This document shows positions 52,825 to 61,824 of a stretch of 64,000 nt of DNA, one piece after another. Source of the DNA: Roseivirga sp. E12 (lineage in GTDB: Bacteria > Bacteroidota > Bacteroidia > Cytophagales > Cyclobacteriaceae); NCBI RefSeq assembly GCF_017592825.1, contig NZ_JAGFMD010000001.1, positions 1,426,001 to 1,490,000 on the forward strand. Reading direction: 5' to 3'. Positions within the stretch are counted from its first letter, which is position 1, and each line of letters opens with the position of its first letter. Below the pieces are notes generated by a model that saw nothing but the letters and a program-made list of their open reading frames with translations, did not search any database and was not told the origin of the DNA. Made by a program: the position numbers and the translations under genes.

Positions 52825-54459
52825 TTAGCTCGCTTTATACCATTCCACATCTCCTTGCCTATCTTCGGACAGTTCAATATTAGGGTCAAGGACCTGAACT
52901 TTACCCTCTAACCTCATGGCCAACTGCTCCTCAATTTCTTTCTTCACCAACTTTCGGTAAGGCAAGAAATGTAAAAGGAAAGCGGAAAACGAAAAGAAGT
53001 TGCCAATTCCGCCTCTATTATGCTTGTACATTCCGTAGAGATACTTCCAGAAAACTGATCTTGATTCATAGTAGAAGCCAAGCTTCCAAACCATCTTCAA
53101 ACCGAAGAGGATTCCTCGATAGTCAAAGTCAGTTTTATGCTGATTTCTAAGCTTATGACGTATTTCCGGGTCACTATGAACTTTTGCCTGCCCTACCATC
53201 ATAAAATGATCATACACTCTTTTGAGGTAGTTTTTAGGATCATAGAGGTTCCAAAACGCCTCTACATATTCTTCTGCTATATCTTCAATTGGCCTCGAAG
53301 GCACAAAGTTCAGTAGCGTAGTTTGGTTCAGGTTAGCATCATCTAAAAGCCTTCCCTCCTTTTTAAGTCTGTCCCATAAGGCGGTATTTGGTAGTGCCTG
53401 AAGCATGCTGAAGGTGACCCCCGGAATTGCATTCTCCATAGCAAAATCATAGACTCTGCCCCCCGCACCTTTCTTCTCATCATCAAAACCAATTATGAAA
53501 CCGGCCATGATTCTGAGTCCGGCCTTGGCGATTTTTTCCAAGGACTCATTCATTGGTCGTCTATTGTTCTGATGCTTCATAGTGAGCTTCAAACTGTCCG
53601 TATCTGGTGTCTCGATGCCAATGAAGACAGTCGAAAACTTGCTCATCACCATTAACTCCAGAAGCTCATCATCCTGAGCCATATCAATGGATGCCTCAGT
53701 TGTAAAGCTAAATGGATAGCCATTGGCAGTTTGCCAATCTATCAACTTCTCCAAGAATGGTTTGACAGTCCTCTTATTCCCGATAAAGTTGTCATCAACA
53801 AAGAAGATTCCTCCCGACCAGCCTAGTTCTCTCAATAGATTCAGTTCTTGTTCTATCTGGCTGAAAGTCTTAGTCCTTGGCTTGCGCCCATAGAGTACTA
53901 TAATATCGCAGAACTCACATTGGAATGGACATCCTCGCGAATACTGAATGGCCATTAGGAAATAGGCATCCATATCCAATAGATCATAGCGAGGTAAAGG
54001 ACTCAAAGTCACATCTGGTTTGTCCTTAGATCTGAATATTCCACTCGTCTCGCCTTTCTCCAAGGCTTTGACGAACAAATCAATTGTGTACTCTCCCTCA
54101 TCCAACACTAGGAAATCGGCTCCTGCTTCTAACATGTCATTAGGAAGGGATGTGGCATAAGGCCCACCGACAGCTACAGGTTTATTTCTAGATTTTGCCT
54201 CTTGAATCAGACCCATGAAATCTTCTTTTTGGGCAATCATTCCTGAGAACATGACCATATCAGCCCATTCCCAGTCTGATTCGGTTACTGGTTCTATGTT
54301 TTTGTCTTTAAGTCGATATTGCCATTCTTGAGGTAAAAGAGCGGCAACTGTTATGAGGCCAAGGGGTGGCATAAATGCTTTCTTACCTATGCCCTGAACT
54401 GCTTTCTCGAATGACCAAAAGCTAGTCGGAAAAATTGGATAGATTAATAGTACTTTCAT
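52825..54459 (-). CDS. B12-binding-domain radical SAM protein (DUF4070-type)
   Basis: The protein is 544 aa. Residues 1-140 form the cobalamin-binding Rossmann domain (KVLLIYPIFPTSFW, MVMFSGMIAQKEDF, PVAVGGPYATSLP). The radical SAM cluster Cys177, Cys181, Cys184 lies in SRGCPFQCEFCD. The barrel continues to about residue 380 (IFFVDDNFIGNKRTVKPFLE, AGFIIGFDDEKKG), and a helical C-terminal region follows to the end, as in DUF4070 proteins. The B12-dependent group includes methylases such as the hopanoid C-2 type, but substrate cannot be told here. Cytoplasmic. Convergent with the GNAT gene; transcribed alone. Confidence 0.9.
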   Translation of the reverse strand: MKVLLIYPIFPTSFWSFEKAVQGIGKKAFMPPLGLITVAALLPQEWQYRLKDKNIEPVTESDWEWADMVMFSGMIAQKEDFMGLIQEAKSRNKPVAVGGPYATSLPNDMLEAGADFLVLDEGEYTIDLFVKALEKGETSGIFRSKDKPDVTLSPLPRYDLLDMDAYFLMAIQYSRGCPFQCEFCDIIVLYGRKPRTKTFSQIEQELNLLRELGWSGGIFFVDDNFIGNKRTVKPFLEKLIDWQTANGYPFSFTTEASIDMAQDDELLELMVMSKFSTVFIGIETPDTDSLKLTMKHQNNRRPMNESLEKIAKAGLRIMAGFIIGFDDEKKGAGGRVYDFAMENAIPGVTFSMLQALPNTALWDRLKKEGRLLDDANLNQTTLLNFVPSRPIEDIAEEYVEAFWNLYDPKNYLKRVYDHFMMVGQAKVHSDPEIRHKLRNQHKTDFDYRGILFGLKMVWKLGFYYESRSVFWKYLYGMYKHNRGGIGNFFSFSAFLLHFLPYRKLVKKEIEEQLAMRLEGKVQVLDPNIELSEDRQGDVEWYKAS

Positions 54460-54565
54460 GTTGATTTTGGTTCCTATTAATATAAGGACTTTTCAAAGAT
54501 TTAAAAGACACTAACAAGGGACAACCTCTTATTAATAACCATTCCATAACCTAGTTGACCACACT

Positions 54566-55549
54566 ATGAATAGGCTTTCATACTTATTGACATCGATAGC
54601 AATACTAAGCTTAGCGTTTGGTAATGAAGTACTTAGTCAAGAAGATGATTGGTGTAATCAAGAATTGAGGAGTCAATTTTCTAAGCTTAAAAAAATTCGC
54701 ACTTCAAGCACATGGTTTAAAGTCTATCAAGTTGAAAACGATGTTTTTGCGATAGCCGAACCCTTCAATTTTCAAGAAGTTATCTCGTATTTGATTTTAG
54801 GCGAGGATAAGGCACTCCTATTTGACACAGGTATGGGGATGAATTCAATAAAGACTGTAGTCGAAGAATTGACCCCATTACCCATTACAGTATTGAACTC
54901 CCACACACACTATGATCACATTGGTGGTAATCATGAATTCGACCAAATTCTTGCCATGAACACCCAATACACAATTGGTAGATCTGAAAACGGGATGGAT
55001 CATTCTATTGTAAGCCATGAGGTTACACAGGAAGCAATTTGTCTTGAAAAAGCCAAGGGGCTAGATACAGCCAATTATACCATCAAACCCTTCAAAATTT
55101 CTGAACTGATCACGCACGAGCATATCATAGATCTAGGCAATAGACAGCTAGAGGTGATTGCATCTCCAGGCCATACACCTGATGCAATCGTGCTTATTGA
55201 CAAAGAGAATGGTTTAATGTGGACTGGTGACACTTTTTACGAAGGTCCCATTTGGTTATTCGATCCTGAAACAGATTTAGTTTCTTATCAAGAAAGTGTC
55301 AATAGACTATATAGAAAGAGTAAAGGCTTAAAAAAGGTATTTACAGCTCATAACACTCCTATTGCAGATCCTTCTCGTTTAAAACAACTTAAGGACGCTT
55401 TCGCACAGATAATGAAAGGCAAAAAAGCGCCTGAAGTTACCGAGGGCACAGACCATGTAAGCGATGAGGCTGTCGCTTTTGAATTCGAGCACTTCTCATT
55501 CTTCATTCGAAGGGATAGATTGGAGGAAGTGGGGATTATAAAAAGGTAA
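54566..55549 (+). CDS. Exported metallo-beta-lactamase-fold hydrolase
   Basis: This 327-aa protein has a signal peptide (1-24, ends EVLSQ). The MBL core is complete: His113-His115-Asp117-His118 (SHTHYDHIGG), ASPGHTPDAIVLI and MWTGDTFYEGP, with a late His in FTAHNTP. The zinc site supports hydrolase activity in the periplasm; the branch is not a classical beta-lactamase. Substrate unknown. It is followed 63 nt later by the DksA-like gene on the same strand. Confidence 0.9.
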   Translation: MNRLSYLLTSIAILSLAFGNEVLSQEDDWCNQELRSQFSKLKKIRTSSTWFKVYQVENDVFAIAEPFNFQEVISYLILGEDKALLFDTGMGMNSIKTVVEELTPLPITVLNSHTHYDHIGGNHEFDQILAMNTQYTIGRSENGMDHSIVSHEVTQEAICLEKAKGLDTANYTIKPFKISELITHEHIIDLGNRQLEVIASPGHTPDAIVLIDKENGLMWTGDTFYEGPIWLFDPETDLVSYQESVNRLYRKSKGLKKVFTAHNTPIADPSRLKQLKDAFAQIMKGKKAPEVTEGTDHVSDEAVAFEFEHFSFFIRRDRLEEVGIIKR

Positions 55550-55612
55550 ATTCACCGTGCATGTGGAGTAGTTGACCGCTAAGGAGGGGAAAATTATGGT
55601 TACCTTAAGGCT

Positions 55613-55936
55613 ATGAATACTTCCGAGCTCAAGAGCCAGCTTGAAGCTGAAATAAGTCGCACTAAAAAGATTATTGGTGAGTACAAAGAGATGTCTCAAC
55701 CGATTTCGCCTGATGATGCAATCGGCAGACTTTCTAGAATGGATGCTATTAACAACAAAGGTGTGATGGAAGCCGCACTTCGACAGGCAGAAAACAAACT
55801 ATCGGCCCTTCAAAGCGTCATTTCTAGAATCGATAGTCCAGGCTTTGGCCTATGTGTGAGTTGCAATCAGCCCATTCCCATTGGTCGAATTTTGATAAGG
55901 CCAGAAAGTCAACGCTGTGTCAATTGTGCCCGCTGA
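55613..55936 (+). CDS. TraR/DksA-type zinc-finger protein
   Basis: This 107-aa protein has an N-terminal coiled coil (SELKSQLEAEISRTKKIIGEYKEM and RQAENKLSALQSVISRI). A C4 zinc finger follows (LCVSCNQPIPIGRIL...RCVNCAR), the layout of DksA/TraR proteins that bind the RNA polymerase secondary channel and tune transcription, often with ppGpp. The Asp-containing tip of the coiled coil reads SPDDAIGRLSRMDA. It could be a stress-response factor. It lies between the hydrolase and desaturase genes. Confidence 0.9.
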   Translation: MNTSELKSQLEAEISRTKKIIGEYKEMSQPISPDDAIGRLSRMDAINNKGVMEAALRQAENKLSALQSVISRIDSPGFGLCVSCNQPIPIGRILIRPESQRCVNCAR

Positions 55937-56017
55937 CACCTTTTATCAAAATCGATCGTTCTAAGTTCGATAAATCGTTTTAAACAAATAGCTTTACAAA
56001 AGATTTTGAGGAGATCT

Positions 56018-57055
56018 ATGAAGCAAGTCACAGCAGAAAAAATAATCTTAAGTAAGGAGAAGATACAGAGCCTTAAAAAGTATACACAAGAGCATAAGAC
56101 TAAGGCTACAATTCAAATCATCAATTCATTTGTACCCTTTATTGGGATATGGATTTTGATGTACCTGAGTCTGGATATCAGCTATTGGATAACCCTTGGG
56201 CTAGGTGCTCTAAATGCTTTCTTCTTAGTAAGAATCTTCATTATCCAGCATGACTGTGGACATCAGTCATTTGTCAAGAATAGAAAGGCTCAAAAGATTA
56301 TTGGCCACCTGTGTAGTTATATTTCTGCTATACCTTTCAGCTATTGGGCAAAATCACACAGTATTCACCACAAATTAAACGGGCAACTTGAATTAAGAGA
56401 TATTGGTGATGTGACCACCTATACCGTTGCTGAGTACAAAGCTTTCAGCAAAGGCAAAAAACTTGGCTATCGAATCTATAGATCGCCTATTGTGATGTTC
56501 TTAGTGGGGCCGGTATACTATATCTTCATTCACAACAGATTGGCTAAAATAAAAATGCCTGCCTTCCAAAAGCTGAAAGGCAGCGTGATTATGAGTAACC
56601 TAGTTCTTCTGGCATTATTCGCTACCCTTGGTTTTAGTCTCGGGTGGGAGAAATTCCTTTTGGTTCATATCACCACACTGACTCTCTTTGCTATTATCGC
56701 CATCTGGTTTTTCTATGTGCAACACCAGCACGAGCACGGTTATAAGCAGTGGAAAAAGAATTGGGACTATGTTACGTCTGCGCTAAAGGGAAGCACCTAT
56801 TACAAAGTTCCTAAACTGTTCAATTGGCTAACTGGGAACATTGGTATTCATCATGTACATCATCTGAACCCTGCGATTCCTAATTACAACCTTCAGCAGT
56901 GCATTAAAGAAAACCCTTGGCTCAATCAATTTCCAACCATTATAGGATTCAGAGAAAGCCTAACGCTTATGTCTAATAAACTCTGGGATGAAACCCAGCA
57001 GCGCATGATTAGCTTCCGTGAGTACTATCGTATGGAGAAGATGGGGCTAGTCTAA
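56018..57055 (+). CDS. Fatty acid desaturase
   Basis: The protein is 345 aa from MKQVTAEK (ATG at 56018 behind a GAGGAG ribosome-binding site); a TTG start 12 nt upstream is rejected. It is a membrane di-iron desaturase with the three His boxes HDCGHQ, HSIHHK and HVHHLNP, and four TM helices in the usual positions (IWILMYLSLDISYW, IIQHD). It introduces double bonds into acyl chains of membrane lipids, most likely for cold or membrane fluidity control. Transcribed alone or with the DksA-like gene; it ends 6 nt before the convergent permease stop. Confidence 0.93.
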   Translation: MKQVTAEKIILSKEKIQSLKKYTQEHKTKATIQIINSFVPFIGIWILMYLSLDISYWITLGLGALNAFFLVRIFIIQHDCGHQSFVKNRKAQKIIGHLCSYISAIPFSYWAKSHSIHHKLNGQLELRDIGDVTTYTVAEYKAFSKGKKLGYRIYRSPIVMFLVGPVYYIFIHNRLAKIKMPAFQKLKGSVIMSNLVLLALFATLGFSLGWEKFLLVHITTLTLFAIIAIWFFYVQHQHEHGYKQWKKNWDYVTSALKGSTYYKVPKLFNWLTGNIGIHHVHHLNPAIPNYNLQQCIKENPWLNQFPTIIGFRESLTLMSNKLWDETQQRMISFREYYRMEKMGLV

Positions 57056-57061
57056 GCCCTT

Positions 57062-59677
57062 CTACTCATCTCTCAAAGCATCAACCGGATTGCTGACTGC
57101 GGCACTATAAGTTCGGTAACCAATGGTTACCGCTGCAATCAATACCATTAGCAACAAGCTTACTACAAAAGTCACTACATCAATCTCAATGTGATAGGCA
57201 AACCCGTCCAACCATTGATTCAAGATATAGTAAGCCACTGGGCCTGCAACTAAGAATGCTAAGAATAACAACTTGGTAAAATCTTTTGCCAGCAAGCTCA
57301 AAATACTGCTTGTGCTTGCACCTAAAATTTTACGAATTCCCATTTCTTGCGTCTTTCGCTCGACTTTATGCGTAGCCAGGCCATAGAGACCAAGACACGC
57401 AATCACAATGGTGATCAGTGTAAGCCAGAGTGATAACTCTGAGGTTTTCTGATCTTGGGCATAGGCATTATCATATATATCTTCAAAGAGACGATATTCA
57501 AATGGATAGACTGGCGAAAAACTATCATATACTTCTTCAATTTTGACCAATGTTTCATAGAGGTCTGCTTCGATTTTAACCGAGAGTGTGGCGTAATTCC
57601 CACTTAAGATGATCTGAAGAGGCTCGATCTCTTCTCTGAGTGACTTAATATGAAAGTCTTTTACTACTCCGATTACGGTAGATTTGATACCCGATTGTGT
57701 GATCATTTCACGACCGATTGGGTTTTCCCATCCTAATTTCCTAACAGCTGTCTCATTCAGTAGAATTGATTTCCTGTCTGTTCTGATCTCTTTGTCAAAA
57801 GACCTCCCTTCGATGACTTCAATATCATAGAGATCAAAGAATTCATGAGTCACTCCAACCATATACATTGGGAGTCTTTCAGCATCCGAAATACCGGTCC
57901 AGTTGGCTTGAGTATTAGAAGTCACATTAGTTGGCAATGACCATGAGGTAGCAACCGCAGATACACCTGACACTTTACTAATCTCTTCCATGTACTCATT
58001 GAGCCTATCATCCACGGCATCATCGCTAGTACTTAATACCACTATTTTATCTCTGGAATAGCCCGTGTCCTTGTTATCAATATAACTAAGTTGCCTTCCT
58101 AATATTAGGGCTCCAATGATCAGAACAAATGAGGCTGAAAACTGAAAGACCACTAAGATATTTCTCAGGAACCCTCCTCCCTTTTTTCCAACTATCCCTC
58201 TTCCATTCAATGCATTAATCGGTTTGAAATTAGTTGTAATCAAAGCTGGATAGATGCCGGAGATAAGTGTAATAATGACACCGAGACCAATCACGAAGAT
58301 CCATAAATTCAATTCCTGAAAATCTAAGGTCAATGGCCTGTCCACAAAATTGGCTAGGGTAGGAAGAACAAGTCCGGTCACCACAATGGCCAAGGTTAAG
58401 GATATAAAAACAAGCAGGCCAGATTCCATTAGCAACTGTAAGATGATATTGCCTCGTTTGGCTCCAATCACCTTTCTAATCCCCACCTCTTTCATTTTCA
58501 CAATTGAACGAGCTGTTGCTAGGTTGACATAGTTGATACAAGCCATTCCCAGAATAATTGTGGCAATGATTAAGAACATATTTAGCCGCTTACCATCTAC
58601 AGGAGTACCTAGGCTACCAATAATCTTTTGGTCAAAATGAACCTTAGCAAAAGGCTGTAAAAAGTAAGTATACTCTTGACCATCAGCATCCATTGGGTCG
58701 TTAGCGTACTTTGCTCTAATTTCAGGCAATCGCCCTTCAAGGTCTGCAACATCGGTTCTAGGCTTTGTTCTGAGGTATGTATAGAAAGGATTATTCCCCC
58801 ATAGGGTCATGTTTTGATTGAATGCCTCCATTACGCTTTCCAGATGAACCAGCACATTCATTTTAAAATGGGAGTTGTCTGGCATATCCTCAAAAACACC
58901 AGTGATTTTCATTGGCAATTGGCTATTGAACGTCACTGTTTTACCAATGACATCCACTGAGTTAAAGTATTTTAAGGCAGTGGTCTTAGATAATGCCACG
59001 GTTAATGGCTCTGCAATGAAATCGACTATATTCCCACTTACCGGATTAAAAGTAAAAACCTTAAAAATCGAAGGGTCTGCAGGGTGCACTAAAGGTTCAA
59101 TGAATTTTTCGGTGTCCGTTTCCATTAAGATTTTTCTGTATCTCATTACTCTGGACGCACCGAGAATTTGTGGGAATTCAGATGTTAATGCATCTGCCAG
59201 AGGTGCTGGGGTACCCGAATCTCTGTATTCAGGATCGTTTATGGTGTTGACACTTTTATATACACGATAAATATCCTCTGACTGATCGTGATGAGTGTCA
59301 TAGCTAAACTCATATGTAGTATAAGCCAGTGTAAGTAAGAAAATGACCAAAGCGGAGCTCAAGCCAAGGATATTGACAAAGCTGTTTCCTTTGTGCTTTC
59401 TGAGGTTACGAAGGGAAACGATGATGTTGTTTTTAAGCATTGCTATTGAGTTAATTGAGTATTGACTTTTTCCTTTGAAATAAAGGTGATAGACCACGCC
59501 AAGTGCTTCTTTGGTATACAACCATCGTGCTTTGGCTTTACCTTTTCTTTCTATGTTGTTTTGATATATTTCTTCCATGTCCCACAAGGCAGTATTGAGG
59601 TAATCATAGGAGCAAAAGCTTCTAAGCAACCATTCTCCAAACCTTGGAGGCCTACTATGGACGTTTTGCTGACTCAT
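57062..59677 (-). CDS. FtsX/MacB-type ABC transporter permease with prefix domain
   Basis: This 871-aa protein has the prefix FGEWLLRSFCSYDYLNTALWDMEEIY (1-75), first TM VNILGLSSALVIFLLTLAYT, MacB-like core, FtsX domain with KEVGIRKVIGAK, second core with ILLNETAVRKLGWENPIGRE, and last FtsX domain with QEMGIRKILGAS, ending NPVDALRDE. It resembles the partial permease at 62355 more than the other copies, e.g. DADGQEY in one and DEDGQES in the other. The ATG overlaps the PadR stop by 4 nt. The ATPase is not encoded nearby. Confidence 0.93.
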   Translation of the reverse strand: MSQQNVHSRPPRFGEWLLRSFCSYDYLNTALWDMEEIYQNNIERKGKAKARWLYTKEALGVVYHLYFKGKSQYSINSIAMLKNNIIVSLRNLRKHKGNSFVNILGLSSALVIFLLTLAYTTYEFSYDTHHDQSEDIYRVYKSVNTINDPEYRDSGTPAPLADALTSEFPQILGASRVMRYRKILMETDTEKFIEPLVHPADPSIFKVFTFNPVSGNIVDFIAEPLTVALSKTTALKYFNSVDVIGKTVTFNSQLPMKITGVFEDMPDNSHFKMNVLVHLESVMEAFNQNMTLWGNNPFYTYLRTKPRTDVADLEGRLPEIRAKYANDPMDADGQEYTYFLQPFAKVHFDQKIIGSLGTPVDGKRLNMFLIIATIILGMACINYVNLATARSIVKMKEVGIRKVIGAKRGNIILQLLMESGLLVFISLTLAIVVTGLVLPTLANFVDRPLTLDFQELNLWIFVIGLGVIITLISGIYPALITTNFKPINALNGRGIVGKKGGGFLRNILVVFQFSASFVLIIGALILGRQLSYIDNKDTGYSRDKIVVLSTSDDAVDDRLNEYMEEISKVSGVSAVATSWSLPTNVTSNTQANWTGISDAERLPMYMVGVTHEFFDLYDIEVIEGRSFDKEIRTDRKSILLNETAVRKLGWENPIGREMITQSGIKSTVIGVVKDFHIKSLREEIEPLQIILSGNYATLSVKIEADLYETLVKIEEVYDSFSPVYPFEYRLFEDIYDNAYAQDQKTSELSLWLTLITIVIACLGLYGLATHKVERKTQEMGIRKILGASTSSILSLLAKDFTKLLFLAFLVAGPVAYYILNQWLDGFAYHIEIDVVTFVVSLLLMVLIAAVTIGYRTYSAAVSNPVDALRDE

Positions 59678-60012
59678 AGATCAAGCCACTGGATTTTATT
59701 TGCTGGTAATCGATCAAAGAGTTCGTTTCTCATTGCTCTAACTTCATTCAGTGCCATGACCCCTTCTTTGGTTATGTCAAAGTACTGTTTTCGTCTACCT
59801 CCTCTTTCCTCTGTGATACCACCAACTCTCGAATCGACCCACTTCTTTTCTTCGAGACGTTGCAACGCAGCATATAAAGCGCCCAGACTAATAGTTTTCT
59901 TCATATTAGCCTCTAGCTCCGCTTTGATAGTCACTCCGTAGGCATTGTCCTGAAGTACACCCACAGTGAGCAGCACTATCTCTTCAAATGCACCTAATGT
60001 CAGCTTTTTCAT
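59674..60012 (-). CDS. PadR family transcriptional regulator
   Basis: This 112-aa protein starts MKKLTLGAFEEIVLLTVGVLQDNAYGV, with a winged helix (SLGALYAALQRLEEKKWVDSRVG, wing ERGGRRKQYFDITKEG). It is coupled to the permease by an ATGA overlap. A 9-bp inverted repeat lies close upstream (60017-60067). It is the fourth PadR+permease pair in the window, with its own recognition helix. Confidence 0.93.
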   Translation of the reverse strand: MKKLTLGAFEEIVLLTVGVLQDNAYGVTIKAELEANMKKTISLGALYAALQRLEEKKWVDSRVGGITEERGGRRKQYFDITKEGVMALNEVRAMRNELFDRLPANKIQWLDL

Positions 60013-60016
60013 TTCT

Positions 60017-60067
60017 TCTCTTTTTGGTAATTAACTTCAATAATAAAAATTAGTTTCTAAAAAGAGA
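60017..60067 (-). promoter_or_regulatory. Inverted repeat upstream of the PadR gene
   Basis: TCTCTTTTT (60017-60025) and AAAAAGAGA (60059-60067) are exact reverse complements 33 nt apart, with partly matching inner sequence (TTAACTTC / TTAGTTTC). The left arm overlaps the ribosome-binding region, so the repeat could be an operator or only a coincidence of purine-rich signals. Confidence 0.35.
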
Positions 60068-60183
60068 GGAAATATTTTGAATTTTTAAACAGCACACCTC
60101 AAAAAACTTGAAAATCATATATGAATGGTCGGCAGTATTTGATTGACTCTCTTTAAATTGATGACCTAATCAATTCCAAAACC

Positions 60184-60483
60184 ATGGTAAAAGTAGTAGT
60201 AGTATATGGGCATCCCACTGACCCAGAAGCATTTGAGAATTATTATATGGGAACACATTTAGGTCTCGCTGCACAAATTCCTCATGTTAGCAAAGTGGAG
60301 TTGTCTAAATTCATTGGCACACCAGATGGCGGTAAAGCTTCACAGTATCGAATGGCCGAAGTCTATTTCGAGTCAATGGAGCAGCTCCAAGCAGGGATGG
60401 GTTCACCCGAAGGAGTGGCCACAGTGAATGATATTCCCAATTTCGCCACTGGTGGAGTTGACGTCAATATTGCAGAAGTATAG
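60184..60483 (+). CDS. EthD family protein
   Basis: This 99-aa ferredoxin-fold protein has VVVYGHPTDPEAFENYYMGTHLGLAAQIPHV and YRMAEVYFESMEQLQAGMGSPEG (in parts), the two EthD signatures. EthD proteins form dimers and aid or carry out small-molecule oxidations or isomerisations; the exact role is unknown. It is transcribed alone with a terminator behind it. Confidence 0.9.
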   Translation: MVKVVVVYGHPTDPEAFENYYMGTHLGLAAQIPHVSKVELSKFIGTPDGGKASQYRMAEVYFESMEQLQAGMGSPEGVATVNDIPNFATGGVDVNIAEV

Positions 60484-60514
60484 AGAATTAGAAATATCAA
60501 TTAGAATTCAATTG

Positions 60515-60540
60515 GCCAGTTCTTAAGAATTGGCTTTTTT
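60515..60540 (+). terminator. Intrinsic terminator after the EthD gene
   Basis: GCCAGTTCTT pairs with AAGAATTGGC (60515-60534; one G-T pair, TTAA as loop) and runs straight into TTTTTT (60535-60540). Confidence 0.75.
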
Positions 60541-60560
60541 GATTCCGCACCTATAACGCT

Positions 60561-60999
60561 CTTCCATTCCTGAACGTTTGTGAAGGACCTCAAACATATT
60601 ATTCAGTATCTTGAATCAAAACACGCATGGATTCCAGAGAATATTATGTCTATATCACCACTAATAAAACTAAGACTGTTCTATACACGGGTCGCACAGA
60701 TAATCTAATGCAGAGAATTACTGAGCATTGGTTAAATAGAGGAGACTCAAAAACTTTCGCAGGCAAATACCATTGCTTTAATCTCTTATACTTTGAACAT
60801 TCAAAATATGTACTCAATACCATTGAAAGAGAAAAAGAAATCAAGGGTTGGATAAGATTAAAGAAGGAAAAATTAATTACAGAATTCAACCCCGAATGGA
60901 GTTTTCTAAACTCCGAAATCATGGAATGGCCACCACGAGATGCTTTCCACCGGGGAGACCTCACCTAAAGAAGACTCTTCGCTACACTGGGAGAAAGAA
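60561..60999 (+). mobile_element. GIY-YIG gene flanked by inverted short repeats, possible mobile unit
   Basis: Left of the gene lies a CCTGAACG-n4-GTGAAGGACCT unit (about 60569-60590). Just after the stop lies the oppositely oriented CTCTTCGCTACACTGGGAGAAAG unit (about 60974-60997). They belong to the same repeat family as the inverted pair at 61036-61150. A nuclease ORF framed by inverted palindromic units resembles a small, non-autonomous-style mobile element, but target-site duplications are not obvious. Confidence 0.4.
60627..60968 (+). CDS. GIY-YIG nuclease family protein
   Basis: This 113-aa, single-domain GIY-YIG protein has EYYVYITTNKTKTVLYTGRT at 5-24 (GIY = YVY, YIG = YTG), catalytic-type Arg in LMQRITEHW, and the family pattern FAGKYHCFNLLYFEH...AIEREKEIKGWIR (Glu as metal ligand). 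It ends with EFNPEWSFL and a short tail. These free-standing genes are abundant in Bacteroidota and often sit among short repeats, as here; a role in mobility of the repeats is suspected but unproven. Confidence 0.88.
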   Translation: MDSREYYVYITTNKTKTVLYTGRTDNLMQRITEHWLNRGDSKTFAGKYHCFNLLYFEHSKYVLNTIEREKEIKGWIRLKKEKLITEFNPEWSFLNSEIMEWPPRDAFHRGDLT

Positions 61000-61035
61000 A
61001 AGGTAAACTGTACAAACCAACCGCCATCCCTCTTT

Positions 61036-61150
61036 TCTTCCTGAACGCCAGTGAAGGGCCTAAAATGATTATGTAAGCATTTCACATTACCAAGATTAAA
61101 TGAACCAAAGGACGAGCATGGATTTAGGCTCTTCGCTATGCTCAGAGAAA
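61036..61150. repeat. Inverted repeat pair of the GIY-YIG-associated repeat family
   Basis: The 61036-61063 segment, read as reverse complement, begins TTAGGCCCTTCACTGG and continues CGTTCAGGAAG. The 61124-61150 segment reads TTAGGCTCTTCGCTAT then GCTCAGAGAAAG. Their similarity extends over about 27 bp in opposite orientation, 60 nt apart, without an ORF between. They match the units flanking the GIY-YIG gene, so this may be an empty or decayed copy. Confidence 0.55.
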
Positions 61151-61228
61151 GAAGATAACGCATAAGTACTAATCAAATTAGAAACAATCTATAACTTCGC
61201 TTCAAGAGAATGAAAGACGCTTTTACCC

Positions 61229-61804
61229 ATGATAGATATTAACTTCCAAAAGCAAATTGCCTTTATCAAAGAAATTGATAAGCTCAAATATATCCAGCGC
61301 AAGACTTCGCTTTTCAATAGTAACCGACATGAAAATGATGCTGAGCATAGCTGGCATTTGGCTATGATGGCTTTAGTAATGTCTGAGCAGAGTAATGAGA
61401 AAGTTGACCTATTGAAGGTCATCAAAATGCTCCTTATTCATGACATAGTAGAAATAGATGCTGGCGACACGTTTCTTTTCGACACCACGAAGAGTCATGA
61501 TAATACCGAGGAGGAGTTAAAGGCTGCTAAACGGATTTTCGGGTTACTACCCGAGGGTCAAGCAGAAGAACTAATCACCATTTGGGAAGAATTCGAAGCA
61601 GCAGAAACGGCCGAGGCAAAGTTTGCAAAAGCCGTGGACAGACTAGCCCCCATGATGCAGAATGACTCTAATAACGGGGGTACATGGAAAGAGTTCGATG
61701 TCCCTTATGAAACTGTCATTGAGAAAAAGAAAAAGATCAAAGAAGGATCAGAAATAGCTTGGGACTATGCCAAAGGATTGGTCGATGATTTCTATCAAAA
61801 GTGA
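61229..61804 (+). CDS. HD domain phosphohydrolase (YfbR-like)
   Basis: This 191-aa protein has metal-binding HD-domain residues in NRHENDAEHSWHLAMMAL, LLIHDIVEIDAGD and the late Asp in AKAVDRLAPMM. The N-terminal LKYIQRKTSLFNSNRHENDAEHSWHL (in parts) is typical of the YfbR/'HD domain-containing protein' group with 5'-nucleotidase activity on deoxynucleoside monophosphates. Cytoplasmic; it could take part in nucleotide pool control. Convergent with the DoxX gene. Confidence 0.9.
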   Translation: MIDINFQKQIAFIKEIDKLKYIQRKTSLFNSNRHENDAEHSWHLAMMALVMSEQSNEKVDLLKVIKMLLIHDIVEIDAGDTFLFDTTKSHDNTEEELKAAKRIFGLLPEGQAEELITIWEEFEAAETAEAKFAKAVDRLAPMMQNDSNNGGTWKEFDVPYETVIEKKKKIKEGSEIAWDYAKGLVDDFYQK

Positions 61805-61824
61805 CCCCCACCCTAAGCTTTAGT

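Noticed and set aside
59462-59941. 159-aa plus-strand ORF opposite the permease and PadR genes
   Set aside because: Fully antisense to two well-supported genes with no independent evidence.
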